From the NCBI GenBank assembly GCA_041659105.1, contig JBAZYX010000080.1:1-20259 (forward strand): a stretch of 20,259 bases of DNA, given 5' to 3'. Numbering within the stretch: position 1 is the stretch's first letter; each line of letters begins with the position of its first letter. Of the stretch, positions 7,100-13,844 are shown piece by piece. Under the pieces are notes generated by a model. That model was not told the origin of the DNA, searched no databases, and worked only from the letters and a program-made list of their open reading frames with translations. The stretch is from CAIUKV01 sp041659105 (GTDB taxonomy: Bacteria > Actinomycetota > Acidimicrobiia > IMCC26256 > PALSA-555). Position numbers and translations under genes: made by a program.

Positions 7100-7468
7100 C
7101 GAAGCAGCGGGGGGCGGTGTCCACAGGCCGAAGGTGGCGCCGTCGGGGTCGGCCACGTAGGCGAACTCGAGTCCGTCGGGCGTCGACTGCTTCGCCATCA
7201 CCACGGAGCCACCGAGCTCCGCGACCCGCGCGCACGCGGTCTCGACGTCGGGCACCTGCACGTTGAACACCGCGCGTGCGGGCTGGTCCGGACCGCGCGA
7301 CGCGATGCCGCCGCCGATCGGCGCGCTGGTGCCCGCGGCGATCATCGAGTAGCCGGGCACCTCGTCGTCGAAGGTCCAGCCGAACGCGCCGCCGTAGAAG
7401 GCCTTGGCCGCGGTGGGGTCGGGGGAGTGGATCTCGAACCAGGTGACGGGGTTGGCGGTGGTGGGCAT
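7097..7468 (-). CDS. VOC-family protein (glyoxalase/bleomycin-resistance fold)
   Basis: 123-residue vicinal-oxygen-chelate protein with two beta-alpha-beta-beta-beta modules. The first is VTWFEIHSPDPTAAKAFYG through PIGGGI, and the second runs from ARAVFNVQVPDVE to FAYVADPDGATFGLWTPP. Members are small dimeric metal enzymes or binding proteins of varied function. The second module keeps the D-P-x-G-x-x-F-x-L-W ending typical of the actinobacterial glyoxalase-like group. The start is ATG 7468, fixed by GGAGG at 7474-7478 five nt upstream, the best Shine-Dalgarno in the window. It lies 89 bp downstream of the WYL regulator on the same strand. Such regulator/VOC pairs are common in actinobacteria, so it may be the regulator's target. 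Substrate unknown. Confidence 0.92.
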   Translation of the reverse strand: MPTTANPVTWFEIHSPDPTAAKAFYGGAFGWTFDDEVPGYSMIAAGTSAPIGGGIASRGPDQPARAVFNVQVPDVETACARVAELGGSVVMAKQSTPDGLEFAYVADPDGATFGLWTPPPAAS

Positions 7469-7473
7469 CGTGT

Positions 7474-7478
7474 CCTCC
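7474..7478 (-). promoter_or_regulatory. Strong ribosome binding site GGAGG for the VOC gene
   Basis: GGAGG five nt before the ATG at 7468 fixes the start. The open frame continues far upstream, but without coding character for this protein. It contrasts with most other starts here, which lack a Shine-Dalgarno. Confidence 0.75.
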
Positions 7479-7522
7479 AAGGGATCGGGGTTGACGAGGA
7501 GACGATGACGGCGGCCGGCGAC

Positions 7523-7539
7523 AACCCCCTGTCGGGGTT
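7523..7539 (-). terminator. Inverted repeat between WYL and VOC genes
   Basis: AACCCC (7523-7528) and GGGGTT (7534-7539) pair around a 5-nt loop, 18 bp past the WYL stop codon and 55 bp before the VOC start. There is no proper T-run. It may be a weak terminator or attenuator, or an operator for the WYL regulator. The sequence alone does not decide between these. Confidence 0.35.
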
Positions 7540-7557
7540 TCGCGGAGATCTCGGGAT

Positions 7558-8271
7558 CTACTCGAGGACGGGGCTGCCCTCGAGGCCGGGGATCTCGATC
7601 GGGCCGAGGTCGCGCTCGGGTGCGCGCTCTCGGGTCAGGTACGCCTCGGTGATGCGGTCGAGCCGGAACGAGCGCACGCCGTCGCGCAGGCGGCACCATG
7701 CGGTCAGGTACCAGCTCGGCCCCACCTGCACCACCGCGACCGGCTCCACCGTGCGCTGGCTGGGCTCGTCGTGCTTGTCGGTGTAGGCGATCCGCAGGAC
7801 CAGCCGGTCGACGATCGCGCGCTCGATCGCGCGCGGGACCGCGGGGTTCTCGGGTGCGCCCGCACGGGCAGGCGGGTCGCGGGGAACGAACGTGAGGACG
7901 CGGCCGCCGAGGTCGCGCGCAGCGGCCTGGTCGGCGTCGGCCATCGCCGCCATCATCTTGGTGAGCGCGCTGCGGGCCGACGTTGCGAACGGCGTGCCCC
8001 GCGCGGCCTGGAGCGCGACGGCCACCGCCGCCGCCTCGGCCGCGGTGAAGTTCACCGGCGGGAGCGTGCGCGTCGCGTCGAGGACGTACCCGCCGGTGCG
8101 GCCGGTTTCCGCGTGGATCGGGACGCCGGCTTCCTGCAGCGCGAGGACGTCGCGCTCGATGGTGCGGGTCGACACCTCGAACCGCTCGGCCAGCTTGGTG
8201 GTGCTCGTCGGCCGGGGGCTGCGGGCCCGCAGCTCCTCGACGATCGCGTACAGCCGATCCGTGCGGTTCAC
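7558..8271 (-). CDS. WYL-domain transcriptional regulator (YafY-like)
   Basis: 237-residue DNA-binding regulator. The N-terminal winged helix-turn-helix is at about residues 22-52 (STTKLAERFEVSTRTIERDV), of the DeoR/HTH_11 type. A C-terminal WYL ligand-sensing domain carries W187-Y188-L189 (GPSWYLTAWCRLRDG), followed by FRLDRI. The middle region (about 75-135) is the helical linker typical of the family. WYL regulators respond to small ligands or nucleic acids, and many control a neighbouring gene. The frame starts at GTG 8271 with no good ribosome binding site. It begins 9 bp after the aldo/keto reductase stop, so it is probably translated from the synthetase/reductase transcript. Likely targets are the VOC gene downstream or its own operon (inference). 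Confidence 0.93.
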   Translation of the reverse strand: MNRTDRLYAIVEELRARSPRPTSTTKLAERFEVSTRTIERDVLALQEAGVPIHAETGRTGGYVLDATRTLPPVNFTAAEAAAVAVALQAARGTPFATSARSALTKMMAAMADADQAAARDLGGRVLTFVPRDPPARAGAPENPAVPRAIERAIVDRLVLRIAYTDKHDEPSQRTVEPVAVVQVGPSWYLTAWCRLRDGVRSFRLDRITEAYLTRERAPERDLGPIEIPGLEGSPVLE

Positions 8272-8280
8272 GGGGGAGGG

Positions 8281-9261
8281 TCAGCTCGCGGACGCGCCGG
8301 ATCGCCGGCGCCGGAGGAAGCCCTTGGCGGTGTCGACGGCGCGGAGGGGGGTGAACGCGTCGGACTCGGCGGTGAGCTCGCCGGCTTCGTCGTCGGTGAG
8401 CTCGAGGTCGGCCGCGGCCACGTTGTGGCGGAGCTGGTCGATCGAGCTCGCCCCGGGGATCGCCACCACGTTGGGCTTGCGGATCAGCCACGCGAGCGCG
8501 ACCTGGGCCGGCGTGGCGTCGTGCGCGGTGGCGACGCGGCGCAACGCGGCGAGCAGCGGCTCGGCCCGAGCCAGGTTCTCCGGGAGGCAGAGCGGGCTGC
8601 GGCTGCGGGCCGCGCCGGGCGGCGGGTTGTCGGCCGAGTACTTGCCGCCGAGCACGCCCATCTCGAGCGGGCTGTACGCGATGACGAGGCGGTCGTTGGC
8701 CTGCGCGTACGGCACGTTGGCTTTGTCGGGCTTGCGGTACAGCAGCGAGAAGTGGACCTGGTTGGACAGCACGGGACGGCCGAGGTGGGTGTCGGCCGTG
8801 GCCCAGCGGTCGGCCCCGAAGTTCGACACGCCCACGTTCGCGATCACGCCCTCGTCGAGCAGCGTGCGCATCCCGTCGAGCTGCGGCTTGAGCGGGAACA
8901 TCGGGTTGGGCCAGTGGATCTGGTACAGGTCGATCTGGTCGACCCCGAGGCGCAGCGCCGACTGGCGGCCGTGGTCGACCACGCGGGTCGCGGTGGGGGC
9001 CGCGGGCGTGAACTTCGTGGCCACGAACGCCTCGGCCCGGCGACCGAGCAGCGACCGCCCGACGATGGCCTCCGACGCACCCCGCGCGTACGCCTCGGCC
9101 GTGTCGACGAGGTTGACGCCGAGGTCGAGCGCGGTGTTCACGATGTCGACCGCGGTGCGCTCGCCGTACTCCTTGCCGTAGCCCCAGTCCTTCGAGCCGA
9201 ACTGCCAGCAGCCGACTCCGATCGCCGAGACGCGCACTCCACCGACTTCGACGTACTTCAT
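8281..9261 (-). CDS. Aldo/keto reductase
   Basis: 326-residue NADPH-dependent oxidoreductase of the AKR superfamily ((beta/alpha)8 barrel, cytoplasmic), reducing aldehydes or ketones. The catalytic tetrad is complete: D53 and Y58 (VDTAEAY), K83 (ATKF) and H116 (QIHWPN). The cofactor-site region shows GVSNFGA, NQVHFSLLYR, YSPLEMGVLGGKY and a C-terminal AIPGASSIDQLRHN, the last lining the adenosine phosphate pocket. The start ATG 9261 overlaps the stop of the acyl-CoA synthetase by four bases (ATGA), with AAGGAA five nt upstream. Strong translational coupling suggests it acts in the same pathway as the synthetase. Substrate cannot be read from sequence. Confidence 0.95.
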   Translation of the reverse strand: MKYVEVGGVRVSAIGVGCWQFGSKDWGYGKEYGERTAVDIVNTALDLGVNLVDTAEAYARGASEAIVGRSLLGRRAEAFVATKFTPAAPTATRVVDHGRQSALRLGVDQIDLYQIHWPNPMFPLKPQLDGMRTLLDEGVIANVGVSNFGADRWATADTHLGRPVLSNQVHFSLLYRKPDKANVPYAQANDRLVIAYSPLEMGVLGGKYSADNPPPGAARSRSPLCLPENLARAEPLLAALRRVATAHDATPAQVALAWLIRKPNVVAIPGASSIDQLRHNVAAADLELTDDEAGELTAESDAFTPLRAVDTAKGFLRRRRSGASAS

Positions 9262-10844
9262 GACGGTTCCTTGTCTGCCAGGTCTTCCTCGAGCTTGAAC
9301 TTCAGGATCTTCATCGTCGGGTTGCGGGGCATCTCGTCGACGATCTCGAGCTGCTCGGGCCACTTGCGCTGCGACAGCCCGGCCGCGCGGCAGTGCGCCT
9401 GCACGTCGGCGAGGGTGAGCGGCGCTGCGCCGTCGACCAGCTCCACCACCGCGCACACGCGCTCGCCCCGTTCGGCGTCGGGCAGGCCGATCACCGCGAC
9501 CGCGCCCACGCTCGGGTGCTCGTACAGCACGCTCTCGACTTCCTGGGCGCCGATGTTCTCGCCCTTGCGGATGATCACGTCCTTGGTCCGCCCGGTGACC
9601 ATCACGTGCCCATCCGCCCGGAGCACGCCGAGGTCGCCCGTCGCGAAGAACCCGTCGGCGTCGAACGCCTCTGCCGTCTGCGCGGGGTCGAGGTAGCCGC
9701 GGAACAACATCGGCCCGCGCACGCGGACCGCGCCCTGCTCGTCGGGCGCGGCGGTGCTGCCGTCGTCGCGCACGATCCGCACCTCGGCGCCGCGCACCGG
9801 CTTGCCGTCGGTGTACGCGAGCTGCTCGTCGGTGTCGGACGGGCTGCCGTTCGCGATCATCGGGCACTCGGTCATCCCGTACCCGTGGATGATGCGCACG
9901 CCCATCTCGCGCTGCACCTCGAAGAACAGCTCGGGCGGCTTCGGTCCGCCGCCACCCATCAGGTGGCGCAACGTCGGCGCCAGCGGCGCGTCGGGGTGCG
10001 CCCGTTGCTCGGCGAGGAGCGCCTGGTACATCGCGGTGGCCCCGCCGGTGTACGCGGCGCCGTGCTCCCGCATCAGCGCCACCGCGAGCGCGGGCACGAA
10101 CATCTCCATGAGCACTGCGTGCACGCCCCAGGTGAGGAACACGACGAGACCGTCGGGGCCGCCGATGTGGGCGAACGGAACCGGGAACACCACGACGTCG
10201 TCGTCCAGGGGCTCGAGTGCGACACCGAGCCCGGTCCCGCCCGCGATGAGCGTCGCGTCGGTGTGGAGGACGCCCTTGGGCAGCGACGTGGTGCCCGACG
10301 TGGTGTAGATCCATCGGACCTCCTCGTCGGCGGGGTCGTCGGCCGGCGCCGGCGGCGGGGGCAGGTCGGCCGGGTCACCGGCGGGGAACCCGGGCTCGCC
10401 GATCCGGGCGTCGACCACGAGCGGGGTGCAGCCGTGCTCGGTGGCCGCGCAGAGCTCCCCGGCCATGGCGGCGTAGTCGACCCCGCGCCACGCGCTCGGC
10501 ACCACGAACCACTCGGACGCGGCCTGGGCGAGCATCGCCCCCACCTCACGCGCCCCGTAGATGGGGATGACCGGGTTCTGCACCGCGCCGAGCCGGGCCA
10601 GCGCGCACGACAGCACCACCGTCTCGAACCGGGTGGGCAGCTGCCACGAGACCGTGGTGCCCGCCCGGATCCCGAGGTCGAACAACCCGGCCGCGCACCG
10701 CTCGACCGCGTCGCGCAGCTCGGCGCAGGTCAGGTGTCGACCGTGCTCGTCGGACAGGAGCGTGCGGTCGGGGGTCGCGGCGGCCCGCCGGTCGACGAGC
10801 TCCCAGAGCGTCCGGGTGCCGAGGAGCGGTTCGGCTGCGGCCAT
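9258..10844 (-). CDS. Class I acyl-CoA synthetase / AMP-dependent ligase
   Basis: 528-residue adenylate-forming enzyme (ANL superfamily) that activates a carboxylic acid with ATP and joins it to CoA. The P-loop-like A3 motif starts at Y180 (YTTSGTTSLPKG). A5 is GYGMTECPM, A7 is ATGDLG, and A8 is GRTKDVIIRKGENI. The A10 lysine is K512 in PRNPTMKILKF, where a Met replaces the usual Gly before the Lys. Length is normal for the FadD/CaiC-like group. The middle region FPVPFAHIGGPDGLV marks the acyl pocket side. The acid is probably a medium-chain, aromatic or steroid-type carboxylate, but this is a guess. The start is ATG 10844, with TAGGGT 6 nt upstream. First gene of the minus-strand block continuing with the aldo/keto reductase, and divergent from the MFS gene. 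Confidence 0.95.
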   Translation of the reverse strand: MAAAEPLLGTRTLWELVDRRAAATPDRTLLSDEHGRHLTCAELRDAVERCAAGLFDLGIRAGTTVSWQLPTRFETVVLSCALARLGAVQNPVIPIYGAREVGAMLAQAASEWFVVPSAWRGVDYAAMAGELCAATEHGCTPLVVDARIGEPGFPAGDPADLPPPPAPADDPADEEVRWIYTTSGTTSLPKGVLHTDATLIAGGTGLGVALEPLDDDVVVFPVPFAHIGGPDGLVVFLTWGVHAVLMEMFVPALAVALMREHGAAYTGGATAMYQALLAEQRAHPDAPLAPTLRHLMGGGGPKPPELFFEVQREMGVRIIHGYGMTECPMIANGSPSDTDEQLAYTDGKPVRGAEVRIVRDDGSTAAPDEQGAVRVRGPMLFRGYLDPAQTAEAFDADGFFATGDLGVLRADGHVMVTGRTKDVIIRKGENIGAQEVESVLYEHPSVGAVAVIGLPDAERGERVCAVVELVDGAAPLTLADVQAHCRAAGLSQRKWPEQLEIVDEMPRNPTMKILKFKLEEDLADKEPS

Positions 10845-10850
10845 CGCGAA

Positions 10851-10856
10851 ACCCTA
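10851..10856 (-). promoter_or_regulatory. Candidate -10 box TAGGGT for the acyl-CoA synthetase operon
   Basis: TAGGGT on the minus strand ends 6 nt before ATG 10844, with no Shine-Dalgarno between. It is one half of the divergent promoter region shared with the MFS exporter. No clear -35. Confidence 0.5.
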
Positions 10857-10945
10857 CGGCCTGCCCTCGGCGGCGATGACGGCTCGCTCGCCGACCGCAC
10901 CGGCTCCGGCGCCGCAATCACGGCGCGCACCGGGATCGAGGTCGA

Positions 10946-10951
10946 TAGCGT
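10946..10951 (+). promoter_or_regulatory. Candidate -10 box TAGCGT for the MFS gene
   Basis: TAGCGT ends 6 nt before the ATG at 10958, the same spacing as at the divergent synthetase start. This favours ATG 10958 over the in-frame GTG at 10955, which would be only 3 nt from the box. Confidence 0.5.
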
Positions 10952-10957
10952 GCGGTG

Positions 10958-12349
10958 ATGGCCGACCGGGGAGACGCCGAGCTCCGCGCGAAGCGCGGTT
11001 CGGTGTGGCGCTTCCTCTCGGCCCAGGCGTGCTCGTCGATCGGCGCGCTCGCGCTCACGACGGTGCTCGGCAAGCAGGTCTACGACCTCACCCGCAGCGA
11101 GCTCGCGCTCGGCATCCTCGGGTTGGTCGAGTTCCTGCCGTCGCTGATCCTCGTCCTGCTCAGCGGCACGCTCGCCGACCGCCTCGACCGGCGCCGCATG
11201 GCCTCGGTCGCGCTCGTCTTCGAGGCCGGCGCCGCGGCCGCGATGGCCTGGTACGCCACCACCGACCCCACCTCGGCGACGCCCCTCTTCCTGTTCGTGC
11301 TCTGGTTCGGCGTCGCCCGCGCGTTTGCCGCGCCGGCGGTGCGCTCGATGCCCGCCGACCTCGTGCCCTACGGCAACCTGCCCTGGCTCACGGTCCGCTA
11401 CTCGGGCACCTGGCAGCTCTCGGCCATCGTCGGCCCGGTGCTCGGTGGCGTCCTCTACGCCATCGACCCGTTCCTGCCGTTCGCCGCGGTGACGGCGCTG
11501 TTCCTCGTCGCCGCGTTCGCGATCACGACGGTGAAGTACGCGGCGCACGTGCGCGAGCGCGCCCGGACCGCCCACGCCACGCTCGCGCTGGCCGAGCCGC
11601 TCGACGGTCTCGAGCCCGCCGAGCTCGAGGACGTGGAGATCGCGGCCGATGCGGGCGACCGGACGCGCCCGTCGGCGGCCAACCGACTCCACGAAGCGCT
11701 CGAGGGCTACCGCTTCATCCGGCGCGAGCCCGTGCTGCTCGGTGCGATCACCCTCGACCTCATGGCCGTGCTGTTCGGCGGCGCGATCGCCCTGCTCCCG
11801 GCAATCGCGGAGGAGCGCCTCGGCGTGGGCGCGGTCGGGCTCGGCTGGCTGCGCGCGGCCACCGGCATCGGTGCCGCGCTGATGACGGTGTTCCTCGCGT
11901 TCCGCCCGGTGCAGCGCCGGATCGGCGTGGTGCTGCTCATCGCGGTCGCGGTGTTCGGGGTGGGCACGGTCGCGCTGGGCGTCACCACCAGCTTCGCGGT
12001 CGCGTTCGTGGCGCTCGCGCTGCTCTCGGCCGCCGACGCGATCAGCGTGTTCATCCGCGCCACGCTGGTGCCGCTCCTCACCCCCGACGAGATGCGGGGC
12101 CGGGTGCTGGCGATGGAGATGGTGCTGATCGGCGCGTCGAACGAGCTCGGTGCGTTCGAGTCGGGCGTCACCGGCCAGATCTTCGGTCCGGCCATCGCGG
12201 TGGTGATGGGCGGCGTCGCCTCGGTGGTCGTCGCCGTGGGCTGGTGGTTCGGCTTCCCCGACCTGCGCCGCACCGACCGGTTCCCCCGGATGCAGGCCCG
12301 ACCGGTCGAAGGGCCGCCGGTGGAGACAGAGCCGCCGGCCCCCGGATAG
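10958..12349 (+). CDS. MFS transporter, EntS-like (MFS_3) exporter
   Basis: 463-residue membrane transporter of the major facilitator superfamily, expected to have 12 helices and to export small molecules by proton antiport. Motif A between helices 2 and 3 is clear (SGTLADRLDRRRM). A central cytoplasmic loop of roughly 60 residues (about 190-255, rich in Arg, Glu and Asp) separates the two six-helix halves. The second half contains GLGWLRAATGIGAALM and a motif-A-like LTPDEMRGRVLAME, seen in the EntS/MFS_3 group. A GTG at 10955 is also in frame. The promoter spacing favours the ATG. Followed 10 bp later by the amidohydrolase, whose -10 box overlaps this stop codon. Substrate unknown. Confidence 0.93.
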   Translation: MADRGDAELRAKRGSVWRFLSAQACSSIGALALTTVLGKQVYDLTRSELALGILGLVEFLPSLILVLLSGTLADRLDRRRMASVALVFEAGAAAAMAWYATTDPTSATPLFLFVLWFGVARAFAAPAVRSMPADLVPYGNLPWLTVRYSGTWQLSAIVGPVLGGVLYAIDPFLPFAAVTALFLVAAFAITTVKYAAHVRERARTAHATLALAEPLDGLEPAELEDVEIAADAGDRTRPSAANRLHEALEGYRFIRREPVLLGAITLDLMAVLFGGAIALLPAIAEERLGVGAVGLGWLRAATGIGAALMTVFLAFRPVQRRIGVVLLIAVAVFGVGTVALGVTTSFAVAFVALALLSAADAISVFIRATLVPLLTPDEMRGRVLAMEMVLIGASNELGAFESGVTGQIFGPAIAVVMGGVASVVVAVGWWFGFPDLRRTDRFPRMQARPVEGPPVETEPPAPG

Positions 12350-12352
12350 TCT
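12347..12352 (+). promoter_or_regulatory. Candidate -10 box TAGTCT over the MFS stop codon
   Basis: TAGTCT starts with the TAG stop codon of the MFS gene and ends 7 nt before the amidohydrolase ATG at 12360. It repeats the layout found at 7094-7099. No Shine-Dalgarno precedes the ATG (spacer GACGCCC), so a leaderless transcript is likely. Confidence 0.55.
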
Positions 12353-12359
12353 GACGCCC

Positions 12360-13577
12360 ATGTCAGAGATTCCGAAGATCATCAGCGTCGACGACCACGT
12401 GGTGGAGCCGGCACACGTCTGGCAGACGTGGCTTCCCGAGAAGTTCCGGGAGAAGGGCCCGCGCATCGTGCGCGAGCGCTTCGGCAAGATGACGCTCGTC
12501 AAGGGCGCCAAGTACGACATGCCCCTCGACCCCGACGGCACGTGGGGCGACGCGTGGGTGTACGAGGACGAGATCATCTACGTCCACAAGAGCCACGTGG
12601 CCATCCCGTTGACGGCCACGCCCGGCGGCGACAAGAGCAAGTTCGACCGGTCGAAGATGAAGATGGTCCCGATGCTCTACGAGGAGATGCGGCCGGGCTG
12701 CTACGACCGCGACGCCCGCATCAAGGAGTTCGAGGAGAACTGGGTCGACGGGTCGCTGCCGTTCCCGACGATGCCGCGCTTTTGCGGCCAGACCTTCCAC
12801 GAGGGCAACGACAAGGAGCTCGGCCTCGCCTGCGTCCAGGCGTACAACGACTGGATGGTCGAGGAGTGGTGTGGCGCCGGGGTCAACATCCCGCTGTGCA
12901 TCATCCCGCTGTGGGACCCCGACCTCGCGGCCGCCGAGATCATGCGCAACGCCGACCGGGGCGTGCACGCGGTCTGCTTCAGTGAGCTGCCGTCGGCGCT
13001 CGGCCTGCCCAGCATCCACAGCGGCTACTGGGACCCGATGTTCCAGGCCTGCAACGACACCGACACCGTCGTGTGCATGCACGTGGGCTCGTCGTCGACC
13101 AACCCGACCGGCTCGCCCGACGCGCCGAAGGGTGCGAGCGCGAGCATCGCGTTCAACAACCCGATGACGTCGCTCGGCGAGTACCTGTGGGGAGTGCTGC
13201 CCCGGTTCGACAAGCTGCGGATCGCGTACTCGGAGGCCCAGGTCGGCTGGATCCCCTACGCCATCGAGCGGTCCGACTACGTGTGGGAGCACCACGACGG
13301 CTGGATGGACAACAAGGAGAACATGCCCATCAAGCCGTCCACCTACTACTACGACCGCGTGTTCGGGTGCTTCACGTCCGACTACCACGGCATGAAGAGC
13401 CTCGACGAGATCGGCGTCAACCAGGTCTGCTTCGAGACCGACTACCCGCACACCGACACGTCGTGGCCCGACACCAAGGCCGAGGTCATGCGGATGTTGG
13501 AGGGCGTGCCCGACGACCTCGCCTACAAGGTCGTGCGGGGCAACGCCATCAACATGCTGAGCCTCGACGTCACCTGA
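12360..13577 (+). CDS. Amidohydrolase-family metal enzyme (COG2159, ACMSD-like)
   Basis: 405-residue TIM-barrel protein of the amidohydrolase-2 family, which includes decarboxylases (ACMSD, gamma-resorcylate) and C-C or C-N hydrolases. The metal site can be traced: D11-x-H13 near the N-terminus (SVDDHVVEP), H241 in VVCMHVGSS, and D361 in FETDYPHTD close to the C-terminus. The insert rich in Lys, Met and Trp (about 50-120) is typical of the larger actinobacterial members. These often sit beside lipid, steroid or aromatic degradation genes, and their substrates are mostly unknown. The neighbouring acyl-CoA synthetase, CoA-transferases and SDR agree with a catabolic role. It has its own promoter-like box and is followed by a GC hairpin. 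Confidence 0.93.
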   Translation: MSEIPKIISVDDHVVEPAHVWQTWLPEKFREKGPRIVRERFGKMTLVKGAKYDMPLDPDGTWGDAWVYEDEIIYVHKSHVAIPLTATPGGDKSKFDRSKMKMVPMLYEEMRPGCYDRDARIKEFEENWVDGSLPFPTMPRFCGQTFHEGNDKELGLACVQAYNDWMVEEWCGAGVNIPLCIIPLWDPDLAAAEIMRNADRGVHAVCFSELPSALGLPSIHSGYWDPMFQACNDTDTVVCMHVGSSSTNPTGSPDAPKGASASIAFNNPMTSLGEYLWGVLPRFDKLRIAYSEAQVGWIPYAIERSDYVWEHHDGWMDNKENMPIKPSTYYYDRVFGCFTSDYHGMKSLDEIGVNQVCFETDYPHTDTSWPDTKAEVMRMLEGVPDDLAYKVVRGNAINMLSLDVT

Positions 13578-13586
13578 GGCTCGGGT

Positions 13587-13602
13587 CGCGGCGTCAGCCG
13601 CG
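13587..13602. terminator. GC hairpin after the amidohydrolase
   Basis: CGCGGC (13587-13592) and GCCGCG (13597-13602) form a 6-bp stem with a GTCA loop, 9 bp past the amidohydrolase stop. It overlaps the stop codon of the small minus-strand ORF. No T-run follows on either strand, so it is a plausible but unproven terminator. Confidence 0.35.
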
Positions 13603-13740
13603 GGACTCTGGTGGTGACCGGCGCAGCCCCGACGGGTGGCTGCTCGGGTACGGCTCGTCCGGCAGGTGGCGGAACAGCAGCCAGGTGATCCGGCGGGTCC
13701 AGCTCCGGTGCAGGGTGTCTCGGTGCATGGTGTCGGGCAT
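13594..13740 (-). CDS. Probable small basic protein, 48 residues
   Basis: A short ATG frame in the gap between the amidohydrolase and the acetyl-CoA hydrolase-like gene. It starts MPDTMHRDTLHRSW and continues TRRITWLLFRHLPDEPYP, ending SPPESRG before TGA. Two points suggest it is real. A strong ribosome binding site GAGGGGG (13748-13754) sits 7 nt before the ATG. Third codon positions are almost all G or C (44 of 48 by my count), as in the neighbouring genes. It is Arg/His/Pro-rich with a short amphipathic WLLFRHL segment. There is no signal peptide, no cysteine and no recognised family. A second in-frame ATG lies at codon 5. It could be a regulatory or membrane-associated microprotein, but its function is unknown. 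The alternative is a chance frame in a spacer. Confidence 0.55.
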   Translation of the reverse strand: MPDTMHRDTLHRSWTRRITWLLFRHLPDEPYPSSHPSGLRRSPPESRG

Positions 13741-13747
13741 TGTCGTT

Positions 13748-13754
13748 CCCCCTC
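13748..13754 (-). promoter_or_regulatory. Ribosome binding site GAGGGGG of the small ORF
   Basis: Purine-rich GAGGGGG on the minus strand lies 7 nt before the ATG at 13740. It is one of the few clear Shine-Dalgarno sequences in the window and the main reason to believe the small ORF. Confidence 0.5.
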
Positions 13755-13844
13755 GATGGGGTGGAGCCCCGTGTCCGCCGTGACCAGTGTCGCACGCCCG
13801 CGGGCTCCGTTCCGGTCATTCCCCGAGGGTGTTGAATCGCGCCC

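Noticed and set aside
13832..13837. TTGAAT as a -10 box 7 nt before the GTG at 13845
   Set aside because: Spacing fits the leaderless pattern, but the second base is T rather than the essential A, so it was not listed as a promoter.
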